Assembly (NCBI GenBank): GCA_902494065.1
Contig: CABURZ010000040.1
Location: forward strand, 1 to 8,572
Reading direction: 5' to 3'
DNA: 8,572 nucleotides
Source: an uncultured Sneathia sp.
GTDB lineage: Bacteria; Fusobacteriota; Fusobacteriia; Fusobacteriales; Leptotrichiaceae
Positions within the stretch are counted from its first letter, which is position 1; the number at the start of each line of letters is the position of its first letter. The position numbers and the translations under genes were made by a program. A model generated the notes under the pieces. It was given only the letters and a program-made list of their open reading frames with translations. It was not told the origin of the DNA and searched no databases. This document shows, piece after piece, positions 1 through 6,293 of the stretch.

Positions 1-116
1 CTGGGCTTGCTGAAACCCATTTCTTCGCCGACATCGATCGCACGTACAGTCGGATGCGACTTCGACAGAACTAAAATTGTTTCCAAATACATTTCACCGG
101 ATTCTTGTATTGCCAT
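1..116 (-). CDS. DtxR/MntR-family metal-dependent transcriptional regulator, N-terminal fragment
   Basis: This is the first 38 codons of a gene that runs off the left edge. The protein starts MAIQESGEMYLETILVLSK and continues through a region ending AIDVGEEMGFSKP. This is the characteristic N-terminus of DtxR/MntR/IdeR regulators: the first helix (QESxExYLExIL) followed by the start of the winged helix-turn-helix, where the recognition helix normally begins SKPSVS. Such proteins bind DNA when loaded with Mn(II) or Fe(II) and repress metal-uptake genes. The metal-binding and dimerisation domains lie outside the window, so the metal cannot be named. The start is fixed by an AGGAGG six bases upstream (123-128). 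Base composition and codons (TCG twice, CCG, GCG, CTG, GGC) are unlike every other gene here. The gene is divergent from rpiB. Family call is confident; origin is uncertain. Confidence 0.85.
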   Translation of the reverse strand, partial: MAIQESGEMYLETILVLSKSHPTVRAIDVGEEMGFSKP

Positions 117-140
117 AATGAACCTCCTAAAACTATTCTC

Positions 141-169
141 ATGTTAGCACAAAGCAACCGCCTTTTCAA
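141..169 (-). promoter_or_regulatory. Sigma70-type promoter of the DtxR-like gene
   Basis: Read on the minus strand, TTGAAA (164-169) and TAACAT (141-146) are separated by 17 bases, a near-consensus -35/-10 pair. It is followed by an AGGAGG at 123-128 and the start codon at 116. The promoter lies inside the G+C-richer segment, so that segment carries a complete expression signal of its own. No clear metalloregulator operator palindrome was recognised over it. Confidence 0.7.
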
Positions 170-239
170 GAGTGGAAAATTTTTAATTTTCTTTGAAAAA
201 ATATTAATAATTTTTAATTATGTTTTAGGATATATTGTA

Positions 240-248
240 TGGTATAAT
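240..248 (+). promoter_or_regulatory. Extended -10 promoter of the rpiB operon
   Basis: TGGTATAAT is a perfect extended -10 element (TGN followed by TATAAT at 243-248). The expected -35 region (around 220-226) contains only weak matches, as is common for extended -10 promoters. Transcription would start near 255. An AAGGAGA at 257-263 follows, five bases before the rpiB ATG, so the leader would be very short. Confidence 0.7.
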
Positions 249-268
249 AAAATAAAAAGGAGAAATTC

Positions 269-709
269 ATGAAAATTGCAATAGGTAATGATCATTCAGC
301 TGTTGATTTTAAAAATCAAATAGTAAGTTTTTTAGAAAGTGAAGGTCACGAAGTATTAAATTACGGTACAAACGAATCATGCTCTGTAGATTATCCAGTT
401 TATGCAAAAAAAGTATGTGAGGCTGTTTTAGATAACGAAGCTGATTTTGGAATTTTAATTTGTGGAACTGGTATAGGAATATCAATAGCTGCAAATAAAG
501 TAAAAGGAATAAGAGCTGCACTTTTATACAATGAATATTCAGCAAGACTTACAAAAATGCACAACAATGCTAATGTAATTGCATTTGGTGCAAGAGTAAT
601 GGGAATAGATCTTGCTATATCATGCATAAAAGCATATATGCAAGCTGAATTTGAAGGTGGAAGACACAAAAGAAGAGTAGATATGTTAGAAGAAGGATGT
701 GGTTGTTAA
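269..709 (+). CDS. rpiB: Ribose-5-phosphate isomerase B (RpiB/LacAB family)
   Basis: Cytosolic enzyme interconverting ribose 5-phosphate and ribulose 5-phosphate in the non-oxidative pentose phosphate pathway. The 146 residues match the family's usual length of about 145-150. Visible hallmarks are the N-terminal IGNDHSA with Asp8-His9, the active-site loop ICGTGIGISIAANK with the proton-transfer Cys65, and KMHNNANVIAFGAR with His98 for ring opening. A basic phosphate-binding stretch, GGRHKRR, lies near the C-terminus. The start follows AAGGAGA at a spacing of five. It heads an operon: its TAA stop overlaps by one base the ATG of the HIT gene. LacA/LacB-type galactose-6-phosphate isomerases share this fold, but the conserved Cys65 and the absence of tagatose-pathway neighbours favour RpiB. 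The CysGlyCys C-terminus is a minor oddity. Confidence 0.93.
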   Translation: MKIAIGNDHSAVDFKNQIVSFLESEGHEVLNYGTNESCSVDYPVYAKKVCEAVLDNEADFGILICGTGIGISIAANKVKGIRAALLYNEYSARLTKMHNNANVIAFGARVMGIDLAISCIKAYMQAEFEGGRHKRRVDMLEEGCGC

Positions 710-1050
710 TGGATACAATTTTTGGAAAAATTATACGTAGAGAGTTGCCAGCAGATATTATATACGAAGATGATGATATAATTGCTTTTAAGGACAAATT
801 CCCTGCTGCACCTATACATATTTTATTTGTTCCTAAAAAAGAAATTCAAAATTTAGCTTATGCTAGTGATGAAGATGTACTTTTATTAGGTAAAATTCAA
901 TTAGCTATTAAAAAAGTAGCTCACGATCTAAATATGGATAAAGATGGATATAGAGTAGTATCAAATATAGGAGACTTTGGTGGACAAACAGTTCAACAAA
1001 TGCATTATCATTTACTAGGCGGTAAAAAACTTGGAACAAAAATGGACTAA
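709..1050 (+). CDS. hinT: HIT-family (histidine triad) nucleotide-binding protein, Hint-like
   Basis: Small cytosolic nucleotide hydrolase. Hint-type members cleave adenosine phosphoramidates and aminoacyl-adenylates through a covalent nucleotidyl-His intermediate. With the ATG at 709 the protein has 113 residues, normal for Hint, and starts MDTIFGKIIRRELPADIIYED, a standard Hint N-terminus. FPAAPIHILFVPK forms the core strand and GGQTVQQMHYHLLGGKKLG the active-site segment. The triad reads Gln97-Met-His99-Tyr-His101: the catalytic middle His and the last His are present, but the usual first His is Gln. An in-frame ATG at 697 would add four residues inside rpiB with no better RBS. The chosen ATG forms a TAATG stop/start overlap with rpiB, so translational coupling is likely. 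The 3' end overlaps the following methyltransferase gene by 20 bases. Confidence 0.9.
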   Translation: MDTIFGKIIRRELPADIIYEDDDIIAFKDKFPAAPIHILFVPKKEIQNLAYASDEDVLLLGKIQLAIKKVAHDLNMDKDGYRVVSNIGDFGGQTVQQMHYHLLGGKKLGTKMD

Positions 1051-1819
1051 TTTTGACTTTATTGAAAGTAAAGAAAATAAAAGATATAAGCTATTAAAAA
1101 AATTAAATAAAAAAAAATATAGAGATTTAAATAATATATTTATAGCAGAAGGAGAAAAATTTATTTCAGAAATTGAAAACTTTTCTCACTGTGTAATAAA
1201 AAAAAGTATGTTCGAATATTACAACACAAACTACAATTTATCTAAATTTACTAAAGTTACTATTTTAAATGATAATTTATTCTCAGAAATATCAACTCAA
1301 GAAAATAGCCAAGGTATAATTTTTATACATTCAAAAAATACCTACAACTTAGATGATATAAAAGGTGATGTTGTCATTTTAGATGATGTTCAAGATCCTG
1401 GAAATATTGGAACAATAATTAGAACTCTTGTAGCACTAGATTACAAAAATTTAATTTTAACTAAAGGTAGTTGTGATGTTTATACACCTAAAGCAGTAAG
1501 AGCATCTATGGGAAGTATATTTAAATTAAATATAATTTATGCAAGTTATGATAACATAATTAATTTTTTAAAAGAAAAAAAATATACATCTTTTGCAACT
1601 AATTTAAGTAGCAACTCAATTATATATGACACTTGTAAACTTACAAAAGATAAAAATGCATATATTTTTGGACATGAAGGTGGTGGAGTTAGCAAACATT
1701 TATTAGATATAGCTGATTATCATGTAATAATACCTATATCAACTAACGTTAACTCATTAAATGTCAGTGTTGCAACTGCTGTATTTTTATATAAAATGAG
1801 AGAAATAGAAAAAAACTAA
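1031..1819 (+). CDS. TrmH/SpoU-family RNA 2'-O-ribose methyltransferase
   Basis: SAM-dependent methyltransferase acting on rRNA or tRNA ribose 2'-OH groups, with the trefoil-knot SPOUT fold. The N-terminal substrate-binding domain (about residues 10-105) contains the typical KKYRDLNNIFIAEGEKFI. The knot domain has motif 1 LDDVQDPGNIGTIIRT (117-132, with Asn125 and the catalytic-type Arg131), motif 2 YIFGHEGGGVS (211-221, Glu216) and motif 3 IPISTNVNSLNVSVATA (235-251). The full set suggests a working enzyme. The target base cannot be told from sequence; RlmB-like and TsnR-like members look alike. The best start is TTG at 1031, within the end of the HIT gene, with AGGCGGT seven bases upstream. 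No in-frame ATG precedes the conserved region, so a non-ATG start is needed. It is the last gene of the rpiB operon. Confidence 0.9.
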   Translation: MEQKWTNFDFIESKENKRYKLLKKLNKKKYRDLNNIFIAEGEKFISEIENFSHCVIKKSMFEYYNTNYNLSKFTKVTILNDNLFSEISTQENSQGIIFIHSKNTYNLDDIKGDVVILDDVQDPGNIGTIIRTLVALDYKNLILTKGSCDVYTPKAVRASMGSIFKLNIIYASYDNIINFLKEKKYTSFATNLSSNSIIYDTCKLTKDKNAYIFGHEGGGVSKHLLDIADYHVIIPISTNVNSLNVSVATAVFLYKMREIEKN

Positions 1820-1852
1820 ATTTATATGGAATTTTTAATACAATTATAAGCT

Positions 1853-1865
1853 CATTCTAAGAATG
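1853..1865 (+). other. Small hairpin upstream of the operon terminator
   Basis: CATTC-TAA-GAATG can form a five-pair hairpin with a three-base loop. Its 3' arm GAATG (1861-1865) could alternatively pair with a second CATTC at 1911-1915, immediately before the terminator stem. TAAG at 1858-1861 could pair with CTTA at 1921-1924 inside that stem. The arrangement resembles competing structures, but pairings this short are expected by chance in AT-rich DNA. No known riboswitch consensus was recognised. Confidence 0.25.
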
Positions 1866-1916
1866 GCGTGTTATACTAACAATATAAAGTAGTTAATAAA
1901 ATGTTTTTTTCATTCC

Positions 1917-1947
1917 GTGCCTTAGTATTACTAAAGCACCTTTTTTT
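1917..1947 (+). terminator. Rho-independent terminator of the rpiB-hinT-methyltransferase operon
   Basis: The stem pairs 1917-1926 with 1930-1939: nine base pairs with one internal C/A mismatch and an ATT loop. It is followed by C and seven T (1941-1947). It lies about 100 bases after the methyltransferase stop codon and just before the tsaD promoter, so it separates two transcription units. The opposite strand lacks a T-run after the stem, so it works in one direction only. Confidence 0.85.
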
Positions 1948-1952
1948 ATTTA

Positions 1953-1981
1953 TTGAAAATTTAATTTAAATAATGTATAAT
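1953..1981 (+). promoter_or_regulatory. Sigma70-type promoter of tsaD
   Basis: TTGAAA (1953-1958) and a perfect TATAAT (1976-1981) are separated by 17 bases. Transcription would start near 1988, immediately upstream of the GGAAGGAG ribosome binding site at 1991-1998, leaving a leader of under 20 bases. This is one of the strongest promoter matches in the window. Confidence 0.85.
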
Positions 1982-2004
1982 TTACCTATAGGAAGGAGAC
2001 CAAC

Positions 2005-3012
2005 ATGAAGATATTGGGAATAGAAAGTTCATGTGATGAAACTTCAATAGCTATAGTAGAAGATGGTAAAAAAGTATATAGTAATATAATTGCAACACAA
2101 ATACCTATACACACTCTTTACGGTGGAGTTGTACCTGAAATAGCTTCAAGACATCACATAGAAAACATTACTTATGTGTTTTATGAATGTTTAAAAAAAG
2201 CTAATATGACAATGAATGATATAGATTACATTGCTGTTACAAATAGACCTGGGCTTATAGGATCACTTTTAGTTGGGCTATTATTTGCCGAAGGATTAAG
2301 CTACAAACATAAAAAGCCACTTATACCAGTCAATCACCTAGATGGTCATATATATTCAACATTCATAGAAAACGAAGTTACATTACCAGCAATAACTGTA
2401 GCGGCTTCAGGTGGTCATACAAGCATATACTTTATGGATGAAAATCATAATCTTAAATTACTAGGTGAAACACTTGACGATGCTATAGGAGAAGCATATG
2501 ATAAAGTAGCAAGGATAATAGGTCTTCCTTATCCAGGAGGCCCTCAAATAGAAAAAGCTAGCTTAAATGGTAAAAATACTCTTAATATACCTATACCTAA
2601 TATTCAAAATTATGATTTAAGCTTCAGTGGTATAAAAACATTTGTCACAAATTATGTCAATCAAGCAAACATGAAAAAAGAGATAATAAATATAAGTGAT
2701 GTTGCATGTTCTTTTCAAGAAACTGCAATTGAGCAATTAAGAAGAAAAATAGTAAAAGCTGTTCATGATACAAATTCTAAAACTCTAGCAATAGCTGGTG
2801 GGGTTTCTGCAAATAAATATTTGCGTAATGTCCTTTATTCTTGTGAAGAATTAAAAGATGTAGAAATTAATTTCCCTGTAAAAATGGAATATTGCACTGA
2901 CAACGGTGCAATGATAGCAGCGGCAGCATACTATATGTTAAAATATAATAAAGTAAAAAAAGAAACACAACTTGATGCTACATCTACAAAAGAATTTCAT
3001 AAAGTAAATTAG
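2005..3012 (+). CDS. tsaD: tRNA N6-threonylcarbamoyltransferase TsaD (Kae1/Qri7/YgjD family)
   Basis: Catalytic subunit that transfers the threonylcarbamoyl group from TC-AMP to A37 of ANN-decoding tRNAs (t6A), working in bacteria with TsaB and TsaE on TC-AMP made by TsaC. At 335 residues it is full length. Diagnostic features are MKILGIESSCDETSIAIV at the N-terminus (ASKHA fold), SRHHIEN (48-54), the metal-binding pair His111 and His115 in NHLDGH, SGGHT (135-139) and DDAIGEAYDKVAR (158-170). LPYPGGP, FSGIKTF, AGGVSANKYLR (264-274) and CTDNGAM with metal ligand Asp299 complete the set. The start has AAGGAG six bases upstream. It has its own promoter and is co-transcribed with the DUF4912 gene nine bases downstream, whose ribosome binding site touches the tsaD stop. 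tsaB and tsaE are not in the window. Confidence 0.97.
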   Translation: MKILGIESSCDETSIAIVEDGKKVYSNIIATQIPIHTLYGGVVPEIASRHHIENITYVFYECLKKANMTMNDIDYIAVTNRPGLIGSLLVGLLFAEGLSYKHKKPLIPVNHLDGHIYSTFIENEVTLPAITVAASGGHTSIYFMDENHNLKLLGETLDDAIGEAYDKVARIIGLPYPGGPQIEKASLNGKNTLNIPIPNIQNYDLSFSGIKTFVTNYVNQANMKKEIINISDVACSFQETAIEQLRRKIVKAVHDTNSKTLAIAGGVSANKYLRNVLYSCEELKDVEINFPVKMEYCTDNGAMIAAAAYYMLKYNKVKKETQLDATSTKEFHKVN

Positions 3013-3021
3013 GAGGAGCTT

Positions 3022-3732
3022 ATGAGAATAAGTAGAAATTATCATAGTACCAAATTAATTCCAAGTATACCTGTTAGAGTAAGAAGAAGACCAGGTTATC
3101 TAAAAAAACTATATTTTAATTATAACGAAAAAATTAAAAATATAAATGATTGTTTTGTTAAATTTAAATACGATAAAGGCGTAGATAGATTTTTTGATAA
3201 AGCTCCACTGCCTGATAGATATTTTACAAATGAAATTGTCCTTATACCAAAAAATATAAACACACTATTTGCCTATTGGGAAATAAGGGAAGATACTTTC
3301 ATGCATTTAAAAAAGAACTTCAATGTCTATGATGGTGCTATAATACAACTATATAAAAATGATAAGCTATATAGAAAAATAGAAAATTTACCAACATTTG
3401 GTTCTTACTACATTTTAAATGTAGACGCAAATAGTAGCTATAATGTAATATTAGGATTTGAAAACGAAGAAGGTCAATTCTTTGAAATTGCTAACTCTAG
3501 TTATGCAATATCGCCTAGTGGAAAACTATCTAATAGAATTGCAAGCATTTGGGGTATACCTAGTTTAGTTAACGGTAAATTAAAATTAACAAAATACAGT
3601 AGAGAAAATTTACCTGATGATGAAAAATTAATAAAAGAAATTTTAAACAACAATTTATATGAGCTATATGAAGATAATGAGTTAATAAAGAAATGCTTTA
3701 GTCATCGATATATAGGAAGCAGCGTAAAATAA
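3022..3732 (+). CDS. DUF4912 domain-containing protein
   Basis: Protein of 236 residues with no known biochemical role. Residues 62-88 read PLPDRYFTNEIVLIPKNINTLFAYWEI in consecutive segments, the hallmark opening of DUF4912 (PLPxRY, then a strand leading to LFAYWEI). The domain continues to about residue 185 with SYYILNVDANSSYNVILGF and ends near GIPSLV. The first 30 residues are strongly basic (RVRRRPG at 19-25), which could contact nucleic acid or membrane phosphates; that is inference. There is no signal peptide or membrane segment, so it is probably cytosolic. A strong AGGAGGAG (3011-3018) precedes the ATG by three bases and overlaps the tsaD stop, so the two genes share a transcript. 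A terminator follows at once. Confidence 0.85.
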   Translation: MRISRNYHSTKLIPSIPVRVRRRPGYLKKLYFNYNEKIKNINDCFVKFKYDKGVDRFFDKAPLPDRYFTNEIVLIPKNINTLFAYWEIREDTFMHLKKNFNVYDGAIIQLYKNDKLYRKIENLPTFGSYYILNVDANSSYNVILGFENEEGQFFEIANSSYAISPSGKLSNRIASIWGIPSLVNGKLKLTKYSRENLPDDEKLIKEILNNNLYELYEDNELIKKCFSHRYIGSSVK

Positions 3733-3757
3733 CTAGTCTTTTGATTAGTTATTTTTT
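3730..3757 (+). terminator. Rho-independent terminator after the tsaD-DUF4912 unit
   Basis: The stem pairs 3730-3738 with 3743-3751 (nine pairs including one G-T wobble) around a TTTT loop, followed by six T at 3752-3757. The first three stem bases are the TAA stop codon of the DUF4912 gene, so there is essentially no 3' untranslated spacer. Confidence 0.85.
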
Positions 3758-3758
3758 A

Positions 3759-3786
3759 TTGACTTTTTTCCTATACAAGGTATACT
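3759..3786 (+). promoter_or_regulatory. Sigma70-type promoter of the secreted protein-nadN unit
   Basis: TTGACT (3759-3764) and TATACT (3781-3786) are separated by 16 bases, beginning directly after the preceding terminator. The predicted transcript starts near 3793, and an AAAGGA at 3803-3808 lies six bases before the next ATG. No operator-like palindrome was recognised. Confidence 0.75.
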
Positions 3787-3814
3787 ATATAACAATTTTC
3801 AGAAAGGATCTGTC

Positions 3815-4477
3815 ATGAAAAAACTTAACATTTTTTTAGTTTCACTAATTTGTAGTATAAGTTTTTCAAACACTTGTACAATAATAGAACAATTAGCACA
3901 AAGTCGTGCAAATAAAATCAATAAAACTTTTAATTTAGATAAAACCACTAAATATAAGATTGATAAAATCGAATATATGCTAAGTGACGTTTTAAAAACT
4001 GATAAACAATTAATTCCTAAACACTGTTGGTATATTGCTATTACTAATGTTAAAAATGAAGAATTTGAAGTTGCTAAAACTGCTATTGAGGTTGCAATAC
4101 TTGCTAATTCTACCATAAATCCTAATTTAAATGTTTTTATAGAAAACTCTCAGGAAGCAAAAGATAAAATTGTAAAATTAGCAAAAAAATACGATATAAA
4201 AAATATATATTTCTACAACGATACCGATAAATTAGTTGAAAATATCTTAAAAATAAAAGGAGATAAAAAAACATTAGATCATAGAAGAATTCTTCTTCTT
4301 ACAAGTTCTAGAACTATGAGAGTCGAATATTCAAAATTAGTTAATAGCCTAGAGGATAACAAAGAAAATATGGTCATAGATAATTTTGCCTATCTATATA
4401 AAGCATCTAGAGATAAATATGAATTTTCAACAAAAGAAGAAATTTTAAATTCATACAGGCAAATAAAATGTAAATAA
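3815..4477 (+). CDS. Hypothetical secreted protein upstream of nadN
   Basis: I do not recognise this 220-residue protein. It begins with a clear Sec signal: basic MKKLN, a hydrophobic core IFLVSLICSI and a likely signal peptidase I site after SFS (residue 18). There is no lipobox before Cys21. The mature part is hydrophilic and Lys-rich, with alternating helix- and strand-like segments, for example EEFEVAKTAIEVAILA, DKIVKLAKKYDIKNIYFYND and RRILLLTSSRTMRVEYSKLV. Mature cysteines are at 21, 71 and 219. It is probably periplasmic or exported. It has its own promoter and RBS and ends 16 bases before nadN, so the two are almost certainly co-transcribed. A role beside NAD/nucleotide processing is suggested only by that linkage. 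Confidence 0.75.
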   Translation: MKKLNIFLVSLICSISFSNTCTIIEQLAQSRANKINKTFNLDKTTKYKIDKIEYMLSDVLKTDKQLIPKHCWYIAITNVKNEEFEVAKTAIEVAILANSTINPNLNVFIENSQEAKDKIVKLAKKYDIKNIYFYNDTDKLVENILKIKGDKKTLDHRRILLLTSSRTMRVEYSKLVNSLEDNKENMVIDNFAYLYKASRDKYEFSTKEEILNSYRQIKCK

Positions 4478-4493
4478 ATAATATGGAGGTTTT

Positions 4494-6281
4494 ATGAAAA
4501 AAACTTTTTTGTTAGTTGCTCTTGCAACTATGTCACTAGCTGCTAAGCATTATCCATTAAATCTTAGCATTATTCACATAAATGATCACCATTCACACTT
4601 AGAACCTATGGAATTAGATTTTAAAATAAATGGTAAAAAGACAAAAGTTAAAATTGGTGGATATCCCGAAGTTGTTGAAGTAATCAACAAACATAGAAGA
4701 GCAGTACCAAAGAATAGACAACCTTTAGTACTACATGCAGGAGATGCTATAACTGGTACTCTATATTTTACTTTATTTAGAGGTTCAGCAGATGCAAAAA
4801 TGATGAACTTAACTAAATTTGATTATTTTACATTAGGTAATCATGAATTTGACGCAGGTAATGAGGGATTAAAAAAATTCTTAGATTATTTAAAAATACC
4901 TGTACTATCATCTAACGTAATACCTGATAAAGGAAGTATTTTAGAAGGGTATTGGAAACCTTACGCAATTAAAAAAATTCGTGGAGAAAAAATAGGAATT
5001 ATAGGTCTTGATGTTGTTCAAAAAACTAAAGAATCATCAAGTCCTGGTAAAGACATCAAATTTTTAGATGAAATAGAAACTGCACAAAAATATGCAGACA
5101 TATTAAAGAAAAAGGGAGTTAACAAGATCATTCTACTATCACATGCCGGAGCAAATAAGAACTTTGAAATTGCTCAAAAAGTTACAGGAATAGATATTAT
5201 CATTACAGGTGATACTCACTATCTATTTGGTAATGATGAAATGAGAAAATTTGGACTACCTGTTATATCAGAATATCCAACTAAATTTATAAGCCCTAAT
5301 GGAGAACCTGTATACGTTGTTGAAGGTTGGGAATATTCAAAACTTATAGGTAAATTAGATATTAAATTTACTAAAAACGGTATAGTTAAACATATTAAAG
5401 GTAACCCACTTATACCTTATCATCTAGATTCTAAATTTACTAGAAAAGATGAAAATGGAAATAAATATGCTCCAGTTGGTGCTGAAAGAAAAGAAATTTT
5501 AAAAACTTTAGCAAAAACAAAATCATTTATAATAGCAAAAGCAGATAAAAAAGCTGCAAAAATACTTGAAAAATACTCTAAAGAAAAGAAAGTATTAGGA
5601 GATCAAGTTATAGGTGAAATAAAAGGGACTGCTATGCCTGGTGGATCTGCAAATAGAATTCCTAACACAGCAAATCCTAAAGGATCTATTGCTACAAGAT
5701 TCGTTGCCGAAACTATGTTAACTCAAATGAGAAGTTTTGGAGCTAAAATAGACTTAACTATACAAAACTCTGGTGGAGTTCGTCAAAATATAGAGCCTCG
5801 TAAATGGACTTTCAATGATGCATATGATTTATTGCCATTCGGTAATACACTATACCTATTAAACATGAAGGGTAGTGAAATTAAACAAGTTATAGAAGAT
5901 GCACTACAATTTGCTCTAGAAGGTGGATCAACTGGTGCATTCCCATATTCAGCTGGTATGAGATATGAAGCTAATCAATATAAAGATGCGAACGGTAAAA
6001 GAGTAATTAAAATGGAAGTTCAAAATCCAGAAACTGGTGTTTGGGAACCTATACAAGATGACAAAATGTACAAAGTAGGAACAAATGCATATGTTGCAGG
6101 TGGTAAAGATGGTTATGTTACTTTTGGTAAAGTAAATAAAGAACGTGGTGGAGAAGATACTTATCTACCTGATGCTGAAAGTTTCATTAAATTTATACAA
6201 CTTAACAAAGATTTCAAAACTTATGAAGATTCAAATGCTATATTCCATTTTGATCCTAAAAATGAAGTTACAAAGAAGTAG
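4494..6281 (+). CDS. nadN: Secreted NAD 5'-nucleotidase (NadN-like, UshA/5'-nucleotidase family)
   Basis: Exported metallophosphoesterase. NadN of Haemophilus cleaves NAD to NMN and AMP and dephosphorylates NMN to nicotinamide riboside. A signal peptide occupies residues 1-17 (MKKTFLLVALATMSLAA). The N-terminal calcineurin-like domain has NDHHSH (Asp31, His33), HAGDAITGT (Asp84), GNHEFDAG (Asn116, His117), LSHAG (His217) and TGDTHYLFGND (His242). The C-terminal substrate domain (about 370-580) has MPGGSANRIPN, QNSGGVR (424-430), LPFGNTLY (Phe449), GAFPYSAG (Phe483) and GTNAYVAGGKDGY, consistent with the aromatic nucleotide clamp. Long stretches match my memory of H. influenzae NadN, and the length (595) is close to it, which favours NadN over plain UshA. 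GGAGG precedes the ATG. It follows the secreted unknown by 16 bases. Exact substrate preference is inferred. Confidence 0.92.
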   Translation: MKKTFLLVALATMSLAAKHYPLNLSIIHINDHHSHLEPMELDFKINGKKTKVKIGGYPEVVEVINKHRRAVPKNRQPLVLHAGDAITGTLYFTLFRGSADAKMMNLTKFDYFTLGNHEFDAGNEGLKKFLDYLKIPVLSSNVIPDKGSILEGYWKPYAIKKIRGEKIGIIGLDVVQKTKESSSPGKDIKFLDEIETAQKYADILKKKGVNKIILLSHAGANKNFEIAQKVTGIDIIITGDTHYLFGNDEMRKFGLPVISEYPTKFISPNGEPVYVVEGWEYSKLIGKLDIKFTKNGIVKHIKGNPLIPYHLDSKFTRKDENGNKYAPVGAERKEILKTLAKTKSFIIAKADKKAAKILEKYSKEKKVLGDQVIGEIKGTAMPGGSANRIPNTANPKGSIATRFVAETMLTQMRSFGAKIDLTIQNSGGVRQNIEPRKWTFNDAYDLLPFGNTLYLLNMKGSEIKQVIEDALQFALEGGSTGAFPYSAGMRYEANQYKDANGKRVIKMEVQNPETGVWEPIQDDKMYKVGTNAYVAGGKDGYVTFGKVNKERGGEDTYLPDAESFIKFIQLNKDFKTYEDSNAIFHFDPKNEVTKK

Positions 6282-6293
6282 AATGTGGGTATT

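Noticed and set aside
697..709. An earlier ATG for the HIT gene at 697 adding MWLL
   Set aside because: It lies inside rpiB, has no better ribosome binding site, and Hint proteins normally begin at the position given by the 709 ATG, which forms a TAATG overlap.
309..797. Several open frames on the minus strand opposite rpiB and the HIT gene
   Set aside because: They are shadows of well-supported plus-strand genes, rich in Leu and Ile from reverse-reading AT-rich codons, with no RBS or recognised motif.
1850..1950. A riboswitch or T-box controlling tsaD
   Set aside because: No known consensus was recognised, and a near-consensus tsaD promoter lies downstream of the terminator, so the structure is not in the main tsaD transcript.
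3815..3880. Lipoprotein signal in the protein upstream of nadN
   Set aside because: Cys21 is preceded by Ser-Asn-Thr, which does not fit a lipobox. A signal peptidase I site after SFS fits better.
3799..4116. A minus-strand open frame of 105 codons opposite the secreted unknown protein
   Set aside because: It runs across the plus-strand promoter, RBS and signal peptide and has no family motif. The plus-strand frame has RBS, signal peptide and operon context.
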